From the NCBI GenBank assembly GCA_029252045.1, contig JAQXCD010000002.1, forward strand, positions 1 through 64,000: DNA of 64,000 nucleotides, in the 5' to 3' direction. A program made the translations under genes and the position numbers. The DNA comes from Sulfitobacter sp. (GTDB taxonomy: Bacteria; Pseudomonadota; Alphaproteobacteria; Rhodobacterales; Rhodobacteraceae). Of this stretch, positions 1 through 7,791 are shown one piece after another. Below the pieces are notes generated by a model. That model did no database searches and had not been told where the DNA came from. It was given only the letters and a program-made list of their open reading frames with translations. Every line of letters starts with the position of its first letter. Position 1 is the first letter of the stretch.

Positions 1-2
1 AT

Positions 3-830
3 CTTGCAGGTGCTGTAGACGCCTTTGATGACGCCGTTGCTGCCGCTGCAGAATCTGCTGCTGTTGCCGCTACCAGTTCATCACTGGATGTAACAAGCCG
101 TCTTCGCCTGCAGATTGACGTGTCCGCAGAATCTGATGGTGGCGTTACGTTTGGCGCACGCACACGTATGCAGACTGCTGAAGGTACCACGGGGACTGGC
201 ATGAACGGCGTACGCTTGTTTGCACGCTCCGGTGGTGTTGAAGTTGGTGTTGGTAACATCTTTGGCGCTTTGGAATTCATGCCTGGCATGTACCCAATAG
301 ATCTGGGCCTGACCGGTCTCGGCTATGACTACACTGCCTTCAACTTCCGTGCAGACGCATACTCATCTGGTGGTACCGGCGCTTCCGGTTCCAACGGTGT
401 TGAAGTAATGTACTCCGCAGGTGACTTGTCAGTACACGTTTCTGCGTCCGACACGAACAACCGTCTCGCCGCACACGTAGCGTACAAGTCGAACGGCTGG
501 ACACTTGCATTGGGTGCACAGGACTCCGACTCCGCAACTGACACGGAGCTCGCAGCCTCCATTGGTGGTTCCATGGGTATGGCAAGCTTTACACTGTCCT
601 ATGCCGACAACGGCACATCTGGCGCTCACACCGTTCTGGCCGCTAGCTTTGACGTAGGCGCAGGAACAAATGTACAAGCATACGTTGCTGATGCGGATTA
701 CTTCACAGATACATCCTACGGTATCGGCGTCCACCACGACTTGGGCGGCGGTACATCCCTCCGTGGTGGTATTGCTTCTTTGGGCAACGGCACCTCGCGC
801 GCAGACCTTGGTGTTCGTTTCAACTTCTAA
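3..830 (+). CDS. Outer-membrane porin, 5' end outside window
   Basis: The reading frame is open from the first bases of the window, so the true start and signal peptide lie upstream. The visible part has the alternating polar/aromatic beta-strand pattern of Rhodobacter-type trimeric porins (VTSRLRLQIDVSAES, then a glycine-rich barrel) and ends RADLGVRFNF, with the C-terminal Phe used for outer-membrane insertion. It is clearly homologous to the second porin body at 2641-3522. It differs by an Ala/Asp-rich insertion (about 23 residues after the window edge) before the first shared strand. Role: passive diffusion channel for small hydrophilic solutes. A hairpin terminator follows 23 bases after the stop codon. 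Identity as a porin is firm; substrate preference cannot be read. Confidence 0.9.
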   Translation, partial: LAGAVDAFDDAVAAAAESAAVAATSSSLDVTSRLRLQIDVSAESDGGVTFGARTRMQTAEGTTGTGMNGVRLFARSGGVEVGVGNIFGALEFMPGMYPIDLGLTGLGYDYTAFNFRADAYSSGGTGASGSNGVEVMYSAGDLSVHVSASDTNNRLAAHVAYKSNGWTLALGAQDSDSATDTELAASIGGSMGMASFTLSYADNGTSGAHTVLAASFDVGAGTNVQAYVADADYFTDTSYGIGVHHDLGGGTSLRGGIASLGNGTSRADLGVRFNF

Positions 831-853
831 GTTGAACGCAACAGTCTAAATAA

Positions 854-884
854 GGGGCAGGCCATTGGTCTGCCCTTTTCTTTT
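854..884 (+). terminator. Rho-independent terminator of porin 1
   Basis: Nine-base-pair stem (GGGCAGGCC with GGTCTGCCC, one G-U pair), loop ATT, followed by TTTTCTTTT. The stem sequence is almost the same as that of the second porin's terminator at 3549-3579, so the duplicated unit included the 3' flank. Confidence 0.9.
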
Positions 885-910
885 GTGTGTCCGCATCAAA
901 TGTTCATACT

Positions 911-1084
911 TTAACGTGTGATGTGCTTGCCGAGCATCAGTGCGAGCTTGGTTCGGAGCTCAAGTATGCGTCGTAGTGACTGTCGCTGCTGTAGTGATCC
1001 GCTCATGTGATTCGAGAACCACAGTTTATGCTGCAGCTCACGCTCTAGCTGCTTTTGCAAAGCAACTGCTGTGCGTTCTGCCAT
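911..1084 (-). CDS. Small helical protein coupled to recombinase fragment (57 aa)
   Basis: A 57-codon frame starting ATG-GCA-GAA. It is rich in Gln, Leu, Arg and Glu with almost no helix breakers (for example LQKQLERELQHKLW and RRILELRTKLALMLGK), so it should be one or two alpha helices. The start codon overlaps the stop of the recombinase frame at 1084-1539 (TGATG), an arrangement that allows translational coupling. I do not recognise the family. The overlap and the non-random composition make it more likely real than chance; its function could be as an accessory factor of the recombinase, which is inference only. Confidence 0.5.
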   Translation of the reverse strand: MAERTAVALQKQLERELQHKLWFSNHMSGSLQQRQSLRRILELRTKLALMLGKHITR

Positions 1085-1539
1085 CAAATCAAATCCACTG
1101 CCTGAGCTAACTGTGCGTCGTTAACGTCAATATAGCGCTGTGTGGTGCTGATGTGCCGATGACCTGCAAGTGCAGCTAACAAGCGCACATTGATTCCCGT
1201 GTTGGCTAACTTGGTGATGAAGGTTCTGCGTCCACTGTGGCTGCTGGCACCTTTGAATCCAAAGTCAGAGTATATGTTCAGAAACAGCTGGCACATGGTG
1301 TTGGCTGAGAAGCTGCTCCGCTGCTGTGTTAGGAACAGGGGCGCATCAGCTGCGCGATCTGACACCAAGCGCTGATGCTTTAATGACCTGTGCAAGCAAG
1401 CTGCATTGGTACTCACGTGAACTTTGCAACAGCACACATGCGCATCATGTGCATTGGGCTGAGGTGTTTGAGCGCTTGCGTGAGCGGTGCGTGAACACAG
1501 TTGAGCTGCAAGCACAGCACAACTGGCAGAGCAGATCAA
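1084..1539 (-). pseudogene. Tyrosine recombinase, C-terminal catalytic part
   Basis: The last 90 or so residues carry the C-terminal signature of tyrosine recombinases: SSHSGRRTF (H-x-x-R box), LAGHRHISTTQRYIDVN (second His and the nucleophilic Tyr). The first part of the frame (Cys/Ala/His-rich, about 55 residues) does not look like recombinase, and the first catalytic Arg and the beta-hairpin Lys are absent. The protein is therefore N-terminally truncated or fused to unrelated sequence. It belongs to a different subfamily from the integrase remnant at 2001-2519, because the HSGRR box is typical of short alphaproteobacterial recombinases. Likely inactive; the true N-terminus is uncertain. 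Confidence 0.65.
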
Positions 1540-1638
1540 AAGGGTCTGCAGCTCAATGATTTATGTGCGCAGGAATCTTGTGGTGGAGTACTTATCAAAG
1601 GGGGGTGGTGATTTTATGACCCCAAGTGAGGGTGTGCT

Positions 1639-1932
1639 GTGACTGCTATTACAGATATACAGCGCTCATTGAATGCTATACGTGCTGTAGAGCGAGAGAG
1701 TAGTGTTGATGTGAGACTTGCAGCATTGGCACTGATAGCGGCTACAAGTGCTGATATTGCCAAAAAACTGCGTGGTGTAGAGCCAAAGTCCAAACGCAAA
1801 CAAGCAGCAGCACCAACAGCACCAGCGCCGCCAAAGACCAGTCAAAACAAAGTACAACAACAACCTCAGACACCAGCTGTGCGAGAGCCGCGTCCGTTTA
1901 CAGAGCCAGAGTTAGTCCAGAATCGAGACTGA
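1639..1932 (+). CDS. Hypothetical protein, helix plus Pro/Ala/Gln tail (97 aa)
   Basis: GTG-started frame of 97 codons. Residues 1-50 form a probable amphipathic helical segment (IQRSLNAIRAVERESS, ALIAATSADIAKKLRG). Residues 50-97 are a low-complexity Lys/Pro/Ala/Gln-rich tail. The GTG overlaps the stop (GTGA) of a short upstream frame beginning ATG at 1556 (28 codons), which could supply coupled translation. No family is recognised. It lies in the AT-richer segment between the two porins and may be a remnant of the mobile element there. It could also be non-coding. Confidence 0.35.
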   Translation: MTAITDIQRSLNAIRAVERESSVDVRLAALALIAATSADIAKKLRGVEPKSKRKQAAAPTAPAPPKTSQNKVQQQPQTPAVREPRPFTEPELVQNRD

Positions 1933-2000
1933 ATGCTTGACATAATTGTGAGTGCTTTTAACCTTTGTACGTATCATTGTGGAACAAAGGAGACAGCATT
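1933..2000 (+). promoter_or_regulatory. Orphan leader with strong Shine-Dalgarno
   Basis: The sequence has a TTGACA box at 1937-1942 but no convincing -10 at the standard distance. It ends in a very good ribosome-binding site, AAAGGAG (1984-1990), seven bases before an AT dinucleotide where a start codon would be expected. Recognisable integrase homology, read on the other strand, begins within a few bases. No adequate ORF follows. The simplest reading is the severed 5' leader of the second porin, whose body lacks a start codon at 2641. That link is inference. Confidence 0.35.
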
Positions 2001-2519
2001 GCCAACGCACATATCTTGCTTCGCCTTTGCGTGCGCCGGTTAGCAGCAGCAGCTGTACGAATGAATGAAGGAAGGGGTGACGACTTGCACGGCTGGCTTT
2101 GAGGAGCCTTTCAATCTCGGCTTCTGTTAGGAAACGTTGAGTGTGGTCGCCAATGGTCAAGCGCTTGATGTTTTGTTGTACGGGTTCTGAGCTGGTATGT
2201 GTCCCCAGTGTCTTGCTAAGTTCAAGAGGCGATTCATCAAAAATATGTGCTTGTTGATGGTACTGCGTTTGTATCCTTGCACTTGCTGCTCACGCACCCA
2301 AACGTCCAATGCTGGGTTGGTCACGTCTAGTATTAAGTAGCTGCCTAATCTGCTTCGGATGTGGGTGTTGTACACACTCCAGTCGTGATGTGATTGGCGT
2401 TTACTGGCTTTTGCGTATGGAAAGTAGTGATCATCAAAGAACGTGTTCAGTGTTAAGCGTGATGCATTGCTACGATGCTGAGAGTTGGGGTATTTATATT
2501 GTCTTATGAAGGAAAACAT
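2001..2519 (-). pseudogene. Phage-type integrase, frameshifted and 3' truncated
   Basis: Reading leftward from ATG at 2519, the first 110 residues resemble the SAM-like core-binding domain of tyrosine integrases (YNTHIRSRLGSYLILDV, YKRSTINKHIFLMNRLLNLA). At about 2190 the frame breaks: one base is missing near a CCCG run, after which VQQNIKRLTIGDHTQRFLTE continues in the neighbouring frame. The catalytic domain then starts normally (LLLLTGARKGEARYVRW, first catalytic Arg present) but homology stops at about 2001, before the His and Tyr boxes. An in-frame stop (TAG) lies two codons upstream of the ATG. It is a dead fragment. Confidence 0.7.
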
Positions 2520-2640
2520 GTGCTACTCCAGTAATGTGTAGCGCTATGTTATTGCCAGATGTGTGTTCGGGCGAGAGCCAAACTGCTGCTGAGTGTCGTT
2601 GAATGTAGGCATCGACTATCGTTCGTTGTGAGATCCAAGT
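2001..2640. mobile_element. Probable integrase-bearing insertion remnant
   Basis: This interval sits between a leader with an orphan ribosome-binding site (ending about 2000) and the headless porin body (starting about 2641). It contains the integrase remnant in opposite orientation to the porins. No clear terminal inverted repeats or target-site duplications were found by eye, so the exact ends and the element type are unknown. The whole stretch 885-2640 is richer in A+T and in CAG/GCA words than the flanking genes, so a larger element is also possible. Confidence 0.35.
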
Positions 2641-3522
2641 CGTCTCTTCGCTACAACAGCTCTGGTCGCTACAGCCGGTGTTGCAGCAGCAGACGTTACA
2701 TTTGGTGGCTACGGCCGTTTCGGTGTAATGTACAACGAAGCCGCAGTTGACAACGAGTTCAACGTAACAAGCCGTTTCCGTCTGGAAATCACAGCGACAG
2801 CTGAGTCCGATGCAGGCGTTACATTCGGTGCGTACACACGCATCGAGCAGAACGACAACAACCAGCCAGGTTTCGTATCCGACAACGGTCTCCGCGGCGT
2901 TCGCTTCTTCGCGAAATCCGGTGGTCTTGAAGTTGGCGTTGGAAACATCCAGGGTGCTCTCGAGTTCATGCCTGGCATGTACCCAATCGATCTGGGTCTG
3001 ACCGGTCTGGGCTACAACTACGTCGCCTACAACTTCCGCGGCGACGCGATCTTTGACGAAGCTGGCGACGGCGCAGCCGGCGACAACGGTGTTGAAGTTA
3101 AGTACGCATTCGGCGATCTGTCGGTACATGTTTCTGCTTCCGAGCGTAACAGCCGTATCGCAGCACACGCTGCTTACACATACTCCGGTTGGACATTCGC
3201 TCTGGGTCTGCAAAACTCTGACGACGTAAACGACTCAGAGATGGCTCTGTCCGTTGGCGGTTCCTTTGGCCCAGCAGACGTTACATTGGCATATGCCAAA
3301 AACGGCGACGCAGGTGACCACATCGTTCTGGCCGGTCGTTTCGACGTAGGCGCAGCAACAAACATCGAAGTGTACGTTGCTGATGCGGATTACTTCGCTG
3401 AAACATCCTACGGTATCGACTTCAACCACGACATGGGTGGCGGCACGTCTCTCCGTGGTGGTGTTGCAAGCCTGAACTCCGGCAACGTTCGCGCCGATTT
3501 GGGTGTTCGCTTCAACTTCTAA
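2641..3522 (+). pseudogene. Outer-membrane porin lacking start codon and RBS
   Basis: The frame can be followed upstream of the first ATG (2728) as RLFATTALVATAGVAAAD-VTFGGYGRFGV, which is a normal porin signal peptide and first strand. It then hits an in-frame TGA at 2629 with no ATG, GTG or TTG in between. Only the first few codons, the RBS and the promoter are missing. Initiation at 2728 would give a protein without signal peptide or first strand. The rest is intact: barrel strands matching porin 1 (EFMPGMYPIDLGLTGLGY) and a terminal VRADLGVRFNF. The body is free of frameshifts, so the loss is recent, or the copy is kept intact as a recombination donor for porin 1. Confidence 0.75.
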
Positions 3523-3548
3523 GTTGAACAGCATTACCTAAGTGATTT

Positions 3549-3579
3549 GGGGCAGACTTCGGTCTGCCCCTTTTCTTTT
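3549..3579 (+). terminator. Rho-independent terminator of porin 2
   Basis: Perfect nine-base-pair stem GGGGCAGAC/GTCTGCCCC with a TTCG tetraloop, followed by TTTTCTTTT. It matches the porin 1 terminator at 854-884. Confidence 0.93.
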
Positions 3580-3622
3580 GTGAAAAGCTGTTATTTGTAG
3601 GCCCAATAACAGGAGCTGAATT

Positions 3623-4276
3623 ATGACACTGCGCGACATCATCGACAGAATTACCAAGGCCGAAGCAGCAGCAGGCCGGACACCCGGGGCTGTGTCGCTC
3701 ATCGCGGTGAGCAAGGTACAGCCGAACGCGCGGGTCGAAGCGGTGCTGCAAGAAGGTCAGCGGATTTTCGGCGAGAACAAAGTGCAGGAAGCGGCGGGTA
3801 AATGGCCTGCCTTCCGTGAACAGTTCAGCGACGTAGAGTTACACCTGATCGGCCCGCTTCAGACCAACAAAGCCCGTCAGGCGATGGAGCTTGCAGATTA
3901 CATCCACACATTGGATCGCCCCAAACTGGCCCAGACGCTGGCACGGCTGGCGCAAGAAATCGGGCGCTGCCCTGATTTGTTTATTCAGGTGAACACAGGT
4001 GAGGAAGATCAGAAGGCCGGCATCATGCCCCGCGATGCGGATGCGTTTATTGCCGAATGTCAGGCGCTCGACCTGCCGGTGCGCGGGCTGATGTGTATCC
4101 CTCCTGTGGACGAGGAAGCATCGCTTCACTTTGCGCTACTGGCCAAGATCGCCAAGCGCAACGGATTAGCCGGCTTGTCGATGGGAATGAGCAGCGATTT
4201 TGAAAAGGCCATAGCGTTGGGTGCGACCCATGTTCGCGTTGGCTCTGCGATTTTCGGAGATCGCGTGGCGGTTTAA
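3623..4276 (+). CDS. PLP homeostasis protein, YggS/PLPBP family
   Basis: A 217-residue single-domain alanine-racemase-type TIM barrel. The PLP-binding lysine is K31 in LIAVSKVQP, followed by the family motifs FGENKVQE and LHLIGPLQTNK and the C-terminal LSMGMSSDFEKAI and RVGSAIFG phosphate-binding loops. Family members bind pyridoxal phosphate in the cytoplasm and keep PLP and amino/keto-acid pools balanced without a known catalytic turnover. An SD (AGGAG) precedes the ATG. Its stop codon overlaps the 3' end of the convergent L,D-transpeptidase gene by four bases. Confidence 0.93.
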   Translation: MTLRDIIDRITKAEAAAGRTPGAVSLIAVSKVQPNARVEAVLQEGQRIFGENKVQEAAGKWPAFREQFSDVELHLIGPLQTNKARQAMELADYIHTLDRPKLAQTLARLAQEIGRCPDLFIQVNTGEEDQKAGIMPRDADAFIAECQALDLPVRGLMCIPPVDEEASLHFALLAKIAKRNGLAGLSMGMSSDFEKAIALGATHVRVGSAIFGDRVAV

Positions 4277-4767
4277 GGTACAATCAAGCGGGTGCGATAC
4301 CGGATTTTTCGGGCAATGGCATGCAGATCGCTTCGCGAGAAGGCGATGCAGCCTTCGGTGGGATACCCCGGTCTGCGATATTGATGAATAAATATCGCCG
4401 ATCCGCGCCCTTTCACGGCATAGGGCCAGTTCCAATCGGTGAGAATCACCAGATCATAGAGCGGGTCAGCACGGCGGAGCCTTTCATGGCTGGCCGCATA
4501 GGGCGCCCGCACCATCATGTTATAGTCGGCATCGGTGGGATCATCCGACCACAGATCCGGCGGCCCTATCGGCTTGGCCCAATCTGTCGGACGTGCCATC
4601 CGGTCGGGGCGGTAGAGCATTCCTACAATGCGGTGCACGCCGCGTGGCGTGGCGCCGTCACCCTCCCGTTTGCGTCCTGATATACCACCTTTCCCGATGG
4701 TGCAGGGCCAGAGCCGCCCCTGAAACCGCACACCTTTGGGCGTGAGCACCATATCATCCGGTGTCAC
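4273..4767 (-). CDS. L,D-transpeptidase (YkuD) family protein
   Basis: A 164-residue protein with the YkuD catalytic signature H128-QYRRPGYPTEGC140: the His and Cys are present, and the usual SHGC becomes TEGC. There is no signal peptide, and the protein begins directly with VLTPKGVRFQGRLWPC. The ATG overlaps the ribA stop by four bases (ATGA), so it is translated from the ribA message. This short family, common in Rhodobacteraceae, may act on peptidoglycan or on another amide substrate; absence of an export signal leaves its site of action open. Family assignment is firm, physiological role uncertain. Confidence 0.8.
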   Translation of the reverse strand: MTPDDMVLTPKGVRFQGRLWPCTIGKGGISGRKREGDGATPRGVHRIVGMLYRPDRMARPTDWAKPIGPPDLWSDDPTDADYNMMVRAPYAASHERLRRADPLYDLVILTDWNWPYAVKGRGSAIFIHQYRRPGYPTEGCIAFSRSDLHAIARKIRYRTRLIVP

Positions 4768-5843
4768 AGCAGGTGCCCTGATTTTGCGGCTTTGGTTGCC
4801 AGATAGGCTGCGTTGTGACGGTTCTCGCCCACGGTCAGCGGCACGCGCTCCGCGACGCGGATGCCCGATTTCTCCATCATGTCGACCTTGCGCGGGTTAT
4901 TCGTCAGCAGTTCCACGGCTGAGAACCCCATTTGTTTGAGGATATCCGCACCAAGGCGAAAGTCGCGCTCGTCGTCTTCAAACCCCAAGCGGTGATTCGC
5001 TTCTACTGTGTCAAATCCTTGATCCTGAAGGGAATAGGCTCGCATCTTGTTGGCAAGGCCAATGCCCCGCCCTTCTTGATTGAGGTACAACAGGACACCG
5101 TTCCCGATCTGGCCCATTTGCGCCAATGCGGCGTGCAGCTGCGGGCCGCAATCACATTTCAGGCTACCCAGAATGTCACCTGTAAAGCAGGCTGAATGCA
5201 GACGACAGAGCACGGGCACACTACGGTCGGGGCGGCCGATTTCAATTGCGTAATGCTCCTCCCCTCCGTTTTCAGGCCGGAAGATGTGCAAGCGGCCCTT
5301 GTCCGATGCCTCCATCGGCAGGCGGGCATGAACGACTGAATGCAGCGGACTATTCGCCTGCAACAGCAGCGCCGCCGCCGCGCTGTCTACAACGGTCAAG
5401 GAATGGTTGTGGGCAAAGGCAGCGGGGTGTTCCAGCACAACCGTGACGGCGGCCGGCAACAGGCGCGCTGACTTCACAAGGTTCAACGCAGTCATATGCA
5501 GTCCGGCATCCCCGCCACGTTGCGTTCTAAACGGCCCTTTCATTGGCGCGCTTAGGTCATCGGCGGGATCGGCAATGCTGTGCACCCATGCAAGCGTGGC
5601 ATTGACGGGCAGGATAATGCGGGCCAGATCACCATCATAGGCACGGGCCTTGAGGGTCTGCGCGCGGCGGGCCGTGATGGCCAATACTGTATCGCCGTCA
5701 AGCTGCACGGCCTCGTTCAGTCGCTCAGGCGTTAAAGTTTCTGCGGCCATGATCAATATGTTGCCCAGCACCACAGGCACACCCATACGCAAATCCGCAC
5801 GCGCGCGGGCCAGCATTTCAGTGACGTTCGGTGCAAAGGGCAT
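4764..5843 (-). CDS. ribA: GTP cyclohydrolase II with degenerate RibB-like N-terminus
   Basis: Catalyses GTP to 2,5-diamino-6-ribosylamino-pyrimidinone phosphate, formate and pyrophosphate, the first step of riboflavin synthesis. The catalytic domain occupies about residues 185-359: zinc ligands C219, C230 and C232 in SACFTGDILGSLKCDCG, then LNQEGRGIGLANK and LLTNNPRKVDMM. The first 180 residues resemble the dihydroxybutanone-phosphate synthase fold but lack recognisable RibB catalytic motifs, as in other alphaproteobacterial RibA proteins of about 360 residues. The downstream L,D-transpeptidase gene overlaps it. No FMN riboswitch is evident in the 167-base upstream gap. Confidence 0.92.
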   Translation of the reverse strand: MPFAPNVTEMLARARADLRMGVPVVLGNILIMAAETLTPERLNEAVQLDGDTVLAITARRAQTLKARAYDGDLARIILPVNATLAWVHSIADPADDLSAPMKGPFRTQRGGDAGLHMTALNLVKSARLLPAAVTVVLEHPAAFAHNHSLTVVDSAAAALLLQANSPLHSVVHARLPMEASDKGRLHIFRPENGGEEHYAIEIGRPDRSVPVLCRLHSACFTGDILGSLKCDCGPQLHAALAQMGQIGNGVLLYLNQEGRGIGLANKMRAYSLQDQGFDTVEANHRLGFEDDERDFRLGADILKQMGFSAVELLTNNPRKVDMMEKSGIRVAERVPLTVGENRHNAAYLATKAAKSGHLL

Positions 5844-6010
5844 GGCGGATTGTTACAACTCTTCGGGACGGTTGAAAGATATCTAGGCCATGAGGAGCGG
5901 AATTGAAACATTGGACCGCATTTGTGACACGGCGAAGTGAGTATCTGCATGCAGCCCTTGTTGAATGGCTATGAAGACGTATCTTTAGATCAACAAAACG
6001 GAGATGAAAC

Positions 6011-6697
6011 ATGGCACAGCTCAAGAAAATCCTTTTGGTAGATGATGATGATGACCTGCGCGAAGCGCTGAGCGAACAGCTGATCATGACCGAGGACTTT
6101 GATGTATTCGAAGCGGTTAATGGTGCCGAAGCAATGAGCCGTGCGAAGGAACAAATCTATGACCTGCTGATCCTTGATGTGGGCCTGCCGGATACGGATG
6201 GTCGCGAGCTGTGTCGCCTTTTGCGTAAGCAGGGGATTAAAAGCCCGATCATGATGCTGACGGGCCATGACGGCGATGCAGATACCATTCTGGGCCTTGA
6301 TGCCGGTGCCAATGACTATGTCTCCAAACCATTCAAGTTTCCCGTGCTGCTGGCCCGTATCCGCAGTCAGTTGCGCACGCATGAGCAATCCGAGGACGCG
6401 ATTTTCCAGCTTGGGCCGTATACGTTCAAACCCTCAATGAAGATGCTGATCACGGAAGACGACGAAAAGGTGCGCCTGACGGAGAAGGAAACCAATATTC
6501 TCAAGTTCTTGCATCGCTCTGCCGAAGGGGTCGTGGCGCGTGATGTGCTGCTGCACGAAGTCTGGGGCTATAACGCGGGTGTCACCACGCACACGCTTGA
6601 GACGCACATCTACCGCCTGCGCCAGAAGATCGAACCCGATCCCGCGAATGTCCGCCTGCTGGTGACTGAATCGGGTGGCTACCGTTTGATGATCTAA
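6011..6697 (+). CDS. OmpR/PhoB-family response regulator
   Basis: 228 residues. The receiver domain (1-120) has the acidic pocket DDDDD (11-15), the phosphoacceptor D56 in LLILDVGLP, T84 region MMLTGHDG and the conserved Lys in YVSKPFK. The C-terminal winged helix (about 130-228) includes RLTEKETNILKFL and the recognition region VTTHTLETHIYRLRQKI. It is a DNA-binding transcription factor. No histidine kinase gene lies nearby, so it is an orphan regulator and its partner kinase cannot be named from this window. The SD GGAGAT precedes the ATG. Confidence 0.9.
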   Translation: MAQLKKILLVDDDDDLREALSEQLIMTEDFDVFEAVNGAEAMSRAKEQIYDLLILDVGLPDTDGRELCRLLRKQGIKSPIMMLTGHDGDADTILGLDAGANDYVSKPFKFPVLLARIRSQLRTHEQSEDAIFQLGPYTFKPSMKMLITEDDEKVRLTEKETNILKFLHRSAEGVVARDVLLHEVWGYNAGVTTHTLETHIYRLRQKIEPDPANVRLLVTESGGYRLMI

Positions 6698-6823
6698 GGT
6701 GGGAACTTTTTTAACGCCTTGGCGTTACTCTCATACCTGACAGGCTTTTCATGAGTTTCCTGTCGGTTTGACCCGCGTGATGAGTGGCCGGGACGATTGC
6801 CACTCTGCCTCCCTGTTGGACTT

Positions 6824-6853
6824 GGCCGGGCCTGTGTGCCCGGTCTTTTTTTT
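6824..6853 (+). terminator. Strong Rho-independent terminator
   Basis: CCGGGC/GCCCGG stem with a CTGTGT loop, then TC and eight T. It lies about 130 bases past the response-regulator stop, leaving a leaderless stretch (6698-6823) with small hairpins (AACGCC-TT-GGCGTT). The stretch could be a long 3' UTR or a small RNA using this terminator. Confidence 0.85.
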
Positions 6854-6922
6854 GCCGTGATTGTGGTGGTTGCCGTGTGCAGGTCGCGGTAGGGTGACGC
6901 GAACCAACGCAGGAGCGCTCCC

Positions 6923-7711
6923 ATGTCCTTTACCCTCGCCACTTGGAACATCAACTCTGTCCGCCTGCGGGAACCGATCGTATGCAAGCTGCTGGCCGAG
7001 GAAGGGCCGGATGTGCTTTGCCTGCAAGAATGCAAAAGCCCCGTGGATAAAATCCCGATGGAGGCGTTCGCCGCTCTTGGCTACACCCATATCGTCGCCG
7101 AAGGGCAAAAGGGCTACAACGGCGTTGCTATCCTGTCGAAGATGCCGCTGGAGCCTGCCGGTGCGCATGATTTTGCACAGCTGGGCCATGCGCGCCATGT
7201 GGCGGCCAAGTTGCCGTGCGGTGTGACGGTGCACAACTTCTACGTTCCCGCAGGGGGCGATGTGGCAGACCGCGAAGTGAACGAGAAGTTCGGCCAGAAG
7301 ATGGATTATCTCGCACAGATGCGGGATTTCTTTCATAAGGACGCGCCGCAGAAATCGATCCTTGTGGGTGATTTGAACATTGCCCCGCGTGAGGATGACG
7401 TTTGGGACCACAAAAAACTGCTGAAGGTTGTGAGCCACACTCCTGTTGAGGTGGAAGCCCTGGCACAGACGCAGGACGCGGGAAAATGGGTCGACATCAC
7501 CCGTCAGGATATCCCGTCAGGGTTGCTCTATAGCTGGTGGAGCTATCGCGCCAAGGACTGGGATGAAGCGGACAAAGGCCGCAGGCTGGATCACATTTGG
7601 GCCACGCCGGATATCTCGTCCGCAGGGCATGGCAGCCGCGTATTGCGCGGCGCGCGGGGATGGGAAAAGCCGTCCGACCACGCACCGGTTTTTGCAACTT
7701 TCGATCTTTGA
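6923..7711 (+). CDS. xthA: Exodeoxyribonuclease III (AP endonuclease)
   Basis: 262-residue exonuclease-endonuclease-phosphatase fold. Visible active-site elements: N9 in ATWNINSVR, E37 in CLQECKSP, GDLNIAP (Asp/Asn pair), RRLDHIW and the terminal catalytic His in PSDHAPVFA. It cleaves at abasic sites and trims 3' blocking groups during base-excision repair. SD AGGAGC seven bases before ATG. First gene of a co-directional run with ybbN, the LON-domain gene and the Trm112-like gene. Confidence 0.95.
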   Translation: MSFTLATWNINSVRLREPIVCKLLAEEGPDVLCLQECKSPVDKIPMEAFAALGYTHIVAEGQKGYNGVAILSKMPLEPAGAHDFAQLGHARHVAAKLPCGVTVHNFYVPAGGDVADREVNEKFGQKMDYLAQMRDFFHKDAPQKSILVGDLNIAPREDDVWDHKKLLKVVSHTPVEVEALAQTQDAGKWVDITRQDIPSGLLYSWWSYRAKDWDEADKGRRLDHIWATPDISSAGHGSRVLRGARGWEKPSDHAPVFATFDL

Positions 7712-7791
7712 GCGTATGCCTCTTTGAAACCGGCGGTTTCGGTCACATATAAGCTCCAACCGCTACACACTACACATTTAGGACCAAAGAC

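Noticed and set aside
1556-1642. 28-codon frame upstream of the 97-residue ORF
   Set aside because: Too short and without recognisable pattern to call; noted only because its stop overlaps the next start.
2494-3213. 239-codon minus-strand frame across the second porin
   Set aside because: It is antisense to a strongly porin-like frame, Cys/Val-rich with no domain, and is explained by porin codon bias.
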